Below are positions 1-5,617 of a DNA stretch of 8,480 bases, one piece after another (position 1 is the first letter of the stretch; every line of letters starts with the position of its first letter). The translations under genes and the position numbers were made by a program. Source of the stretch: Candidatus Methanofilum arcanum (GTDB taxonomy: Archaea; Halobacteriota; Methanomicrobia; Methanomicrobiales; Methanospirillaceae); assembly GCA_031285085.1 (NCBI GenBank), contig JAITWW010000094.1, positions 1 to 8,480 on the forward strand, in the 5' to 3' direction. The notes under the pieces are model-generated. The model ran no database searches. It was not told the DNA's origin and saw only the letters and a list, made by a program, of their open reading frames with translations.

Positions 1-51
1 AAGAACACCCTTTTTTGATCTGCAAAGGTAAAGAGGCGCCATGCACATGGG

Positions 52-444
52 ATGTTTTCATATCAGTTTGGGCAGGAGCTCCTAGAACAGGGTATTGAAG
101 TAAAAGGGAGATATCCCGAGCAAATTGTTGTGAAAAACCGAAGACAACTCTTTTCAATCGATCCCTCTGGTATGCTTCGCCCGACCTTTGATGGATGGCA
201 GCTCATCGAGACTGGATATCGTGTATATATCGATGATTTCGTTCCACAAGGAGATATTTTAGCCCCTGGGGTGGTTGATGCAGATCCTAATATTCGTGAA
301 GGGGATGAGGTGCTTGTGGTTGGAAAACGGGCATGGGCAACAGGAAAAGCAGCCATGTCAGCAGATGAGATGAAGCGATCAAAGCGAGGCATTGCTGTTC
401 GAGTGCGCAAGGTTCGAAAACGAGAGGAAAAAAGAAGTGAATGA
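52..444 (+). CDS. PUA-domain RNA-binding protein (archaeosine transglycosylase/ArcS-type PUA), start uncertain
   Basis: A 130-residue protein made almost entirely of the PUA domain found at the C-terminus of archaeal tRNA-guanine transglycosylase and archaeosine synthase. Visible hallmarks are YQFG at residues 4-7 (family ADYQFG), the DGW/L segment near 47-51, GYRVYIDD near 55-62, PGVVDADPNIREGDEVLVV near 72-90 and the closing AMSADEM...RGIAVRVRKV near 99-120. Such domains bind structured RNA, usually tRNA. No catalytic domain precedes it in the window, so it is either a stand-alone PUA protein or one half of a split enzyme. The ATG at 52 lies right at the domain edge, lacks a well-placed Shine-Dalgarno, and is the only possible start after the in-frame TGA at 16-18. 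A better-placed ATG at 41 (AGAGG four bases upstream) is in another frame. The tail is strongly basic (KRSKRG, RKVRKREEKR). Domain call is secure; start and full length are not. Confidence 0.8.
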   Translation: MFSYQFGQELLEQGIEVKGRYPEQIVVKNRRQLFSIDPSGMLRPTFDGWQLIETGYRVYIDDFVPQGDILAPGVVDADPNIREGDEVLVVGKRAWATGKAAMSADEMKRSKRGIAVRVRKVRKREEKRSE

Positions 445-496
445 AGCGGATGAAGTGGATGAAGCGGATGATGTGAATGAAGTGGATGATGTGAGC
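434..496 (+). repeat. 9-nt tandem repeat, seven units, crossing the PUA-gene stop codon
   Basis: Seven consecutive 9-base units, consensus GAAGTGGAT with C/T, A/G and A/T variants, run from 434 to 496 immediately after an A6 run (428-433). The PUA-gene stop TGA (442-444) lies at the junction of units 1 and 2. Read in the +1 frame, the units encode acidic triplets (EVN, EAD, EVD, EAD, DVN, EVD, DVS) and that frame stays open to a TAA at 509-511. The repeat is therefore in phase with an acidic C-terminal tail, although the tail is not in the frame of the upstream domain. Confidence 0.85.
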
Positions 497-602
497 TCAA
501 AAGATGGGTAATAGAGCGAGCACCTTCATGACGATGAACCATAATCAGAAAAAGCCTCTGGAGGATGGAACAGAGCATGAATGTAATGGGAAATAGGGAA
601 AA

Positions 603-2027
603 ATGATTGTTTTGTTAATCTATCCTCCAATCTCTAAGTATGAACGTTATTCTTCAGATATTGGAGAGGTTGGGGGGGAACAGATTCCCCTTGGAATATA
701 TTATATTGCTTCATATGTAAGATCCCATGGTTTTGATGTCCATTGTATTGATGCTGAAGCTCAAAGATTAGATAACTCAGAGATTCTTGACAAAATCAAA
801 GATATCAAGCCAGATATTATCGGGCTTAGCGCAACCACGGTCGCATATATGCGAGCCTGTGATCTTGCACAAGCGGTAAAGCAGAGATATCCACATCTTC
901 CAATGGTAATCGGAGGAGCTCATGCAACTGCTAATCTAAAGGATGTAATGGAACATCCTGCTTTTGATTATGCCATCTATGGAGAAGGTGAAATTACATT
1001 TGTAGATCTTTTACATGCACTGGAAAAGAAGCATGACCTTTCAACAGTGCATGGACTTGCATATCGAGAATGTGAACACGTAAGAATAAATCCACCAAGA
1101 GAATATATACAAGATCTTGATCAACTTCCATTTCCTGCATATGATCTTATCCCTGATTTAGCGTTGTATCATCCAGATCCTTCAAACTACCGCCTTACTC
1201 CTGTTGTAAATATTATTACAAGTAGGGGATGCCCAAACCATTGCACATTCTGTGATCGCAATGTTTTTGGACAGAAATTGAGACAGAGAACTCCTGAGAA
1301 TGTTGCAACGGAGATTGAGTTTCTCGTAAAACAGTATGGGGTGAGGGAGGTTGCATTTGTTGATGATACATTCACGATTGGAAAAGGAAGAATCCAAAAA
1401 ATCTTCACTTTATTACAGCAAAAGGAGATTCAGATCTCATGGACATGCATGAGTCGCGTGAATACCGTTGATTATGAAACACTTGCATTCATGAAAAAAA
1501 TGGGATGTTGGAAGATAAAATTTGGAATTGAGTCTGGAGACGAGGCAATATTACAAAAGATTAGAAAGAACATCAATTTAGATACTGCAAGAGAGGTTAT
1601 ACGTTCTTGTAAAAGACTGAGAATTAGTACATCTGGATTTTTTATCATAGGACATCCTAAAGAGACAAAAGAATCAATAGAAAAAACCATAGATTTTGCT
1701 CTTGATGTTCCCTTTGATGACATCGTGGTCACCATAAATACTCCCATACCAGGAACGGTGCAGTACAAAGAAGCAGAGCAGTATGGTACACTTGATGCAA
1801 CAAATATGAGTCGATTTAATTACTGGTCTCCTGTATTTGTTCCACATGGCCTTAGCTCTGCGTATCTCATTGCATCACAAAAGAGAATGTATAGGCGGTT
1901 TTATTTTAGAATGAGAACTGTTCCTCGCCTTATTCAGGATCTCATCTCACCAACAGGAATGAAACGCTTTCGATCATATGTTCTGGCATTGAAATTTCTT
2001 CTCAAGAAAAACAGTGATCAAACATGA
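603..2027 (+). CDS. B12-binding domain radical SAM protein
   Basis: A 474-residue enzyme with an N-terminal cobalamin-binding Rossmann-type domain (about 1-145; LLIYPP at 4-9, IPLGIYYIASYVR at 28-40, IIGLSATT at 72-79, VIGGAHAT at 102-109, YAIYGEGE at 123-130) followed by a radical SAM barrel. The cluster motif C-x3-C-x2-C is intact at C210, C214 and C217 (SRGCPNHCTFC), and VDDTF and IESGDE segments follow as expected. Members of this class methylate or rearrange unreactive carbons; relatives include BchE and the hopanoid-modifying Hpn enzymes. No DxHxxG cobalamin-ligand motif is seen, which is usual in this class. The ATG at 603 follows an in-frame TAG (594-596) and has GGG four bases upstream. 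The gene overlaps the next, a small membrane protein, by 4 nt, suggesting linked roles such as modification and transport of a lipid-type substrate (inference). It is more AT-rich than the genes downstream. Substrate unknown. Confidence 0.92.
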   Translation: MIVLLIYPPISKYERYSSDIGEVGGEQIPLGIYYIASYVRSHGFDVHCIDAEAQRLDNSEILDKIKDIKPDIIGLSATTVAYMRACDLAQAVKQRYPHLPMVIGGAHATANLKDVMEHPAFDYAIYGEGEITFVDLLHALEKKHDLSTVHGLAYRECEHVRINPPREYIQDLDQLPFPAYDLIPDLALYHPDPSNYRLTPVVNIITSRGCPNHCTFCDRNVFGQKLRQRTPENVATEIEFLVKQYGVREVAFVDDTFTIGKGRIQKIFTLLQQKEIQISWTCMSRVNTVDYETLAFMKKMGCWKIKFGIESGDEAILQKIRKNINLDTAREVIRSCKRLRISTSGFFIIGHPKETKESIEKTIDFALDVPFDDIVVTINTPIPGTVQYKEAEQYGTLDATNMSRFNYWSPVFVPHGLSSAYLIASQKRMYRRFYFRMRTVPRLIQDLISPTGMKRFRSYVLALKFLLKKNSDQT

Positions 2028-2404
2028 TAATACAAAGATCACTCATTTTACTTGCGATATGGATCTTATCTAGTGCTATTGCCCAGATTGTAATGAAAAA
2101 AGGAATGTCCATTCCACACCATTCCTATCTCATTACATCTTGTGCAGATCTGCTCCAACTCATTCTTGCATATCGATATCTCATACTTGGATGTGTTATT
2201 TATGCAATCTCAATGATCGTGTACTTTATTGTACTGTCAAGGTACGATATTCATATTGCAATATCAATAGGAGGAGGGCTTGTCATTGTACTTATCTCAT
2301 TATTTGCTGTTTTGCTGCTTGGAGAAAAGATCTCATCTCTTACATGGCTTGGAATCGCATGTGTGGTAATTGGCGTGTGTATTATTGGAGTAAGCAAACA
2401 ATAA
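2024..2404 (+). CDS. Four-helix DMT/SMR-type membrane protein (EamA/ArnE-like)
   Basis: A 126-residue, very hydrophobic protein with four predicted membrane helices (about 5-23, 52-72, 77-99, 105-122). It carries the AQIVMKKG motif after helix 1 (20-27) and a C-terminal LGEKISSLTWLGIACVVIGV block (99-118), as in half-size drug/metabolite transporters and the ArnE/ArnF aminoarabinose-lipid flippase subunits. It would act as a dimer in the cytoplasmic membrane. Its ATG (2024-2026) shares ATGA with the TGA of the radical SAM gene, so translation is probably coupled. Linkage to a B12 radical SAM enzyme suggests it moves a lipid-linked or hydrophobic product across the membrane. That role is inference, and a small multidrug or polyamine exporter remains possible. 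Confidence 0.82.
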   Translation: MIIQRSLILLAIWILSSAIAQIVMKKGMSIPHHSYLITSCADLLQLILAYRYLILGCVIYAISMIVYFIVLSRYDIHIAISIGGGLVIVLISLFAVLLLGEKISSLTWLGIACVVIGVCIIGVSKQ

Positions 2405-2487
2405 GAAGCCAACAAAAAAACAGAGCTGAGATGGAAAATCTCTCTTTCATCATAATAATAGAACACTCTTATTAGTCATCTCGATCT

Positions 2488-3027
2488 ATGTTAGACATGG
2501 ACTTTGATGAAGGTCTGCGGATCATTGCATCACTCATGGAAATGTCAGCGAAAACAGCTCCAAAAGGAAAAGGGGTTGATACTATTGTCACAAAAACCCT
2601 CATGCGAGAGGAACTGAAAAACGTTGCTACTCGAATGGAAGAGATGGGAGAAGAACGAGAGCTTCCATTTTTCAGCCGAGATGCTGCATCAATTAGACGC
2701 TCTGGTGCATGTGTGTTCATTGGATGCCGCGGAGATGAAACAGCAGGGCTAAACTGTGGAGCTTGCGGAAAATCTCTGTGCAGTGAACTCTGTGAATCTG
2801 TGCAAGGGGAGAGTTTCTTTAAACCAAACTGTGCAATACGTGTCACAGATCTTGGCATTGCAATTGGTTCTGCGGTAAAAACAGCCTCAATACATAATGT
2901 TGATAACCGTATTCTCTTTAGTGGAGGATGTGCTGCACTTTCATTGCATCTTCTTCCTAAATGCACGATTGCATATGCCATTCCTCTCTCTGTCTCTTCG
3001 AAAAACATTTTCTTTGATAGAGGTTAG
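2488..3027 (+). CDS. DUF2148 cysteine-rich (ferredoxin-like) protein
   Basis: A 179-residue protein of the DUF2148 type found widely in anaerobic archaea and bacteria; no function is established. The N-terminal part (EGLRIIASLMEMSAKTAPKGKGVDTI, about 8-33) is the typical start of the family and resembles a nitroreductase-like segment. The centre carries a cysteine cluster (C90, C93, C98, C102, C115; GLNCGACG at 87-94) that could ligate an Fe-S centre. The C-terminus has the DLGIAIGSAVKTAS and VDNRILFSGG signatures. In-frame starts are 2488 and 2494; an in-frame TAG at 2473-2475 excludes longer forms. No Shine-Dalgarno precedes either start, so the message may be leaderless, with an AT-rich element near 2449-2461 about 27-30 bases upstream. 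It is followed after 6 nt by the GHMP-type gene. Confidence 0.85.
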   Translation: MLDMDFDEGLRIIASLMEMSAKTAPKGKGVDTIVTKTLMREELKNVATRMEEMGEERELPFFSRDAASIRRSGACVFIGCRGDETAGLNCGACGKSLCSELCESVQGESFFKPNCAIRVTDLGIAIGSAVKTASIHNVDNRILFSGGCAALSLHLLPKCTIAYAIPLSVSSKNIFFDRG

Positions 3028-3033
3028 TGAAAC

Positions 3034-4095
3034 ATGAAAATTCGTGGCGGCGACCTTGATTTGATGGAGTTTGAATTCACTTCATTTCGACCAGGGGAAA
3101 ATATACATACCATCGGACTTGAGAGAGAGTATCACTTATCTCCAAGTCCATCTCCAGTACGGGTCATTGCTCCTGCAAGAGCTCACCTATCAGTACTTGA
3201 TATGAATCGATTTGCTCCTGGAACTCCTGGGGGTGGAGGATTTGGCTTTGCTCTTCAGGTATACTGCACAGTTACCACATCTTGCACGCCATCTGGGCTT
3301 GAGATTGAGTATACGAGAGCTCCTCTTATCGAACACTTTACCCGGGTATTCATGAAAACCGTTGGATATACTGGGGGATTTTCTATTCAAGCACAGGATC
3401 ACAGTTATCTCCATGTAGGGCTTGGATCAACGAGTACTATCATTATGGCACTTGCTGTGGCCTTGAATCATGCTGTTGGAGATCCACTTAGCCGTGAAGA
3501 ACTGAGGTACCTTGTTGGGCATAATTATGTAGAAGAGACTGATGATGCACATGTTGCTTTTGGATTTGAAACAGGAGTTGGTCCTGCAGCATGTTGCTAT
3601 GGTGGATTTGCCGTACTTGGTGATCGGTTAACAATTGTTTTTCAGCACGAGTTTGCAAAAGATAAGAATGTATATGTCGTTATTCCTCCATCAGAATCAT
3701 CATCATCAGGAGATCAAGAGTTTGAACTTTTGATGAACAAAGCCCGCACCCTTGATTACCAAGACCGTGAACAAAAAGCATACTATATCATGATGGACAT
3801 GCTTCCAGCATTGGTGCGTGGAGATATCAGGCGTATGGGGGATATTATGTGGGAGATCGAGTTTCGTGGTTCGAAACGGGCAGAGATCGAGCATCATTCA
3901 TTTGAGATGTATCAATATATGCACAATCTGCGTCAGGCAGGACTTGAATTTGTTGGCATGAGTTCTGTTGGACCTTCTATTGTCATTGTGACGGAAAAAG
4001 AGAAGGATGCAGTTACTTCTATTATCGAACCCCTTGGGCTTACGCTGAAAATTAAAACAGCTGTTGATAATCAGGGTATTCGCATCATTGCATAA
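3034..4095 (+). CDS. GHMP-superfamily protein, beta-RFAP synthase-like
   Basis: A 353-residue protein resembling archaeal beta-ribofuranosylaminobenzene 5'-phosphate synthase, the GHMP-fold enzyme that starts the branch building methanopterin. Matching landmarks are APARAHLSVLDMN (46-58), a glycine-rich GGGGFGFAL (66-74), HVGLGSTSTIIMALAVAL (127-144; beta-RFAP synthase usually has GLGSGTQ here), ETGVGPAACCYGGFAV (179-194) and the C-terminal GMSSVGPSIVIVT (308-320; usual form GQSSWGPT). Differences at the phosphate-binding loop and an extra N-terminal segment of about 40 residues suggest a paralogue with another substrate rather than the standard enzyme, though it could be the sole version here. 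AGAGGT (3019-3024) lies about nine bases before the ATG; an internal ATG at 3064 is an alternative. It sits 6 nt after the DUF2148 gene and is clearly co-transcribed. GHMP assignment is firm, exact reaction is not. Confidence 0.8.
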   Translation: MKIRGGDLDLMEFEFTSFRPGENIHTIGLEREYHLSPSPSPVRVIAPARAHLSVLDMNRFAPGTPGGGGFGFALQVYCTVTTSCTPSGLEIEYTRAPLIEHFTRVFMKTVGYTGGFSIQAQDHSYLHVGLGSTSTIIMALAVALNHAVGDPLSREELRYLVGHNYVEETDDAHVAFGFETGVGPAACCYGGFAVLGDRLTIVFQHEFAKDKNVYVVIPPSESSSSGDQEFELLMNKARTLDYQDREQKAYYIMMDMLPALVRGDIRRMGDIMWEIEFRGSKRAEIEHHSFEMYQYMHNLRQAGLEFVGMSSVGPSIVIVTEKEKDAVTSIIEPLGLTLKIKTAVDNQGIRIIA

Positions 4096-4227
4096 GGAGT
4101 GCAACACAAGGACAGTTTGTGTACGGTGCATACATGACACCGCTTAGCATATGTGGCAGTATGTAGTACTTTGTTGTGCTGTTGAGTGGTGCAAACAATA
4201 GTTCCGAATGATGTTTAGTGATTTTAG

Positions 4228-4240
4228 TATATATTTATAA
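4228..4240 (+). promoter_or_regulatory. Archaeal TATA box (TATATATTTATAA)
   Basis: The most TATA-like element in the window, in an AT-rich pocket, pointing at the exporter/hyp operon. With the usual spacing of about 25 bases, transcription would begin near 4256-4262. No other promoter candidate of this quality lies between the GHMP-type gene and hypA. Confidence 0.7.
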
Positions 4241-4247
4241 TTTATGA

Positions 4248-4264
4248 TGATGGGTGACTCATCA
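4248..4264. promoter_or_regulatory. 17-bp near-palindrome at the predicted transcription start (candidate operator)
   Basis: TGATGGGTGACTCATCA pairs at seven of eight arm positions around a central G; the one exception is a G opposite T. It starts eight bases after the TATA box and covers the expected start site, the place where archaeal dimeric helix-turn-helix repressors commonly bind to block RNA polymerase. The regulator and its signal are unknown; nickel or another metal would suit the downstream genes but this is a guess. Confidence 0.5.
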
Positions 4265-4269
4265 AAACC

Positions 4270-4344
4270 ATGACAAACAAGTACTCATGCAAGATAGTAC
4301 AAAGAGCTACCATATCAAGGAGAAAAACCGATGCTATGCATTGA
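4270..4344 (+). CDS. Possible 24-codon upstream ORF
   Basis: ATG at 4270 opens a 24-codon frame ending in TGA at 4342-4344. The product is basic (KIVQRATISRRKTDAMH near its end). It has no Shine-Dalgarno but lies only about 8-14 bases from the predicted transcription start, so it would need near-leaderless initiation. It overlaps the next small ORF by 14 nt in a different frame. It may be a regulatory uORF or chance; only position and overlap support it. Confidence 0.25.
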   Translation: MTNKYSCKIVQRATISRRKTDAMH

Positions 4345-4447
4345 AAATCTCAATGACAAAGGGTTATTAGAGCACTTCATGACAGTCACATATGCAGGGT
4401 TACCTGCCGCAGACAAAAAGAGATACATGATAGCATGGGTGCGATAA
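4331..4447 (+). CDS. Small protein of 38 residues, translationally coupled to downstream membrane protein
   Basis: A 38-codon ORF starting with ATG at 4331 and ending with TAA at 4445-4447. AAGGAG (4317-4322) sits eight bases before the ATG, a better-formed ribosome-binding site than most annotated genes here have. The product begins MLCIENLNDKGLLEHF, has a middle MTVTYAGLPAADKKRY and ends MIAWVR; it is soluble-looking with one cysteine and no membrane helix or signal peptide. Its last 13 bases overlap the start of the membrane-protein gene at 4435, which itself lacks a well-placed Shine-Dalgarno, so translation of the small ORF probably delivers ribosomes to it. I do not recognise the family. 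It could be a functional microprotein or a leader ORF. Confidence 0.55.
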   Translation: MLCIENLNDKGLLEHFMTVTYAGLPAADKKRYMIAWVR

Positions 4448-5163
4448 AAGAAGACGATGTTGTAGCAGATGAAGGTTATCTCTCCTCTTCCACGCCTCCT
4501 TTGATGAAGGCGTATGTCTCCCCACTGATATTACGGGCGCTTAAGCTCAGCTTACCCTTTATTTTGTGTGCAGCATATCTTCTTTTCTTAAAGTACATCT
4601 ACATACCAGATAAATTTTATCCGCACGCGGCATTAATGCTCTTTTATTTCATCCCCCCCGCAGGAAAGGAAACAATCATCCCACTGGGTATTGCTTCTGG
4701 TTTTTCATGGTACTTGATGGCTATCTCTATGACGGTGCTTGATGTCCTAAGCTGCATGTTCATGGTCTGGAACTTTGATCTCATATGCAAAGCTCCTGTG
4801 TTTGGAGGATGGGTAGCAGCATGTGTCAAGGCAGGAACAAAACTTTTGAATCGATTTCCATTGATTGCAAAAATATCTGGTCTTGGACTTGGGCTTTTTG
4901 TTATGCTTCCTTTTCAAGGGAGTGGAGGTATTGCAAGTCCTGTTCTTGGAAAGATGATTGGTATGTCTTCATGGAGTATCGCGATTACCGTCTCTGTTGG
5001 TTCATTTCTTGGGAGTGTTTTGCTTGCATTTGGATTTTATTCCGCTGAGCAGTATCTCAAGATAGATCCAATTTTCTTATTTGGAGGTGCAGTGATAATT
5101 GTAGTTATTATGTTTATATATCGACGCCTTTCACAGGCAGAAAAAGAGATCAAAGGTTCATAG
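4435..5163 (+). CDS. Sm_multidrug_ex-type integral membrane protein
   Basis: A 242-residue membrane protein resembling the family named putative small multi-drug export protein (PF06695), whose transport role is poorly tested. A soluble N-terminus of about 35 residues precedes roughly five or six helices (about 38-57, 62-76, 82-117 as a long or double segment, 146-161, 181-203, 212-229). Family-like motifs are PPAGKETIIPLGIASG (74-89), with a conserved acidic residue in a membrane-entering loop, and the glycine-rich LPFQGSGGIASPVLGKMIGM (158-177). It ends in a charged cytoplasmic tail. ATG 4435 is the only start before 4504, because an in-frame TGA lies at 4354-4356. The start is nested in the preceding 38-codon ORF. 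hypA follows after 70 nt, so it may share the promoter at 4228 with the hyp genes. Transport of a metal or small ion linked to hydrogenase maturation is possible but not shown. Confidence 0.75.
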   Translation: MGAIKEDDVVADEGYLSSSTPPLMKAYVSPLILRALKLSLPFILCAAYLLFLKYIYIPDKFYPHAALMLFYFIPPAGKETIIPLGIASGFSWYLMAISMTVLDVLSCMFMVWNFDLICKAPVFGGWVAACVKAGTKLLNRFPLIAKISGLGLGLFVMLPFQGSGGIASPVLGKMIGMSSWSIAITVSVGSFLGSVLLAFGFYSAEQYLKIDPIFLFGGAVIIVVIMFIYRRLSQAEKEIKGS

Positions 5164-5233
5164 CGAATGAAGCATAAAACAGATACAGAAAAGAGTACAT
5201 GCATGAGAGAAAAAAAAGCGGAAAAGAAGAGAT

Positions 5234-5617
5234 ATGCATGAGTATAGTATTGCATATGATATCTATCTAACAGCCCGTCGTTGTGCTGATGACTACTGTG
5301 CAACAGCGGTAACAATAGTATATGTTGAGGTTGGCAGTCTTTCGATGGTGAACCCTGATCAGGTTTCCTTTTTATTTGAGGCGATTGCAAAGGAAGATAA
5401 TCATCCTGCACTTGCAAAAGCAAAACTGATGTGTGAAACTGTTTTACCAAAGACAAGCTGTGTGTGTGGGTATACTGGTGATGAGATCTATGTATGTCCT
5501 GTGTGTGGGGCACTTCCTACAGTAGTAAAAGGGAAGGATGTAATGGTAACACGCCTTGAGATTGAGGTTGGTGATGACGATGGAAATGACGTGAAAACTG
5601 AGAATATGGAGGGATGA
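5234..5617 (+). CDS. hypA: Hydrogenase maturation nickel metallochaperone HypA
   Basis: A 127-residue HypA, which hands nickel to the large subunit of [NiFe]-hydrogenase, usually with HypB. The N-terminal MHE, whose His2 is the nickel ligand, fixes the start at 5234. VEVGSLSMVNPDQVSFLFEAI (31-51) and the C-terminal VMVTRLEIEVG (103-113) are typical. The zinc-ribbon cysteines are C76, C78, C88 and C91. The first pair is C-x-C (SCVCGY) where most HypA proteins have C-x2-C; the second is normal (CPVCG). The C-terminus carries a short acidic extension (DDDGNDVKTENMEG). A purine-rich AAGAAGAGA precedes the ATG. The stop overlaps the first ATG of hypE, so the two are coupled. No hypB, hypC, hypD or hypF is in the window. 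Confidence 0.93.
   Translation: MHEYSIAYDIYLTARRCADDYCATAVTIVYVEVGSLSMVNPDQVSFLFEAIAKEDNHPALAKAKLMCETVLPKTSCVCGYTGDEIYVCPVCGALPTVVKGKDVMVTRLEIEVGDDDGNDVKTENMEG

Larger units (their letters stand above)
4096..4330. other. Intergenic leader region between GHMP-type gene and exporter operon
   Basis: A non-coding stretch with two parts. From 4096 to about 4220 nothing is recognisable beyond a weak inverted repeat (ACACAA at 4104-4109 with TTGTGT at 4117-4122) that is not followed by a T run. From 4228 on it holds a strong TATA element, a 17-bp near-palindrome, a 24-codon ORF without a ribosome-binding site (4270-4344) and the AAGGAG that serves the next small ORF. Confidence 0.6.

Noticed and set aside
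63..578. Minus-strand ORF with His/Pro/Leu-rich repeats
   Set aside because: It is the antisense of the PUA gene and the 9-nt repeat; the repetitive protein is just the repeat read backwards, with no domain.
2140..2475. Plus-strand ORF of 111 codons overlapping the DMT gene
   Set aside because: Shadow frame rich in Cys, Arg and Tyr with no family likeness; the overlapping frame has clear membrane helices.
2472..3008. Long minus-strand ORF of 178 codons opposite the DUF2148 gene
   Set aside because: Serine/arginine-rich antisense frame with no recognisable motif; the plus strand encodes a clear family member.
4104..4122. Inverted repeat ACACAA/TTGTGT after the GHMP-type gene as a terminator
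   Set aside because: Only 6 bp and not followed by a T run.
5199..5242. ATGCATGAG occurs twice (5199 and 5234), offering a second MHE start for HypA
   Set aside because: The copies are 35 bases apart, so in different frames; only 5234 continues into HypA. The upstream frame is a short lysine-rich ORF.
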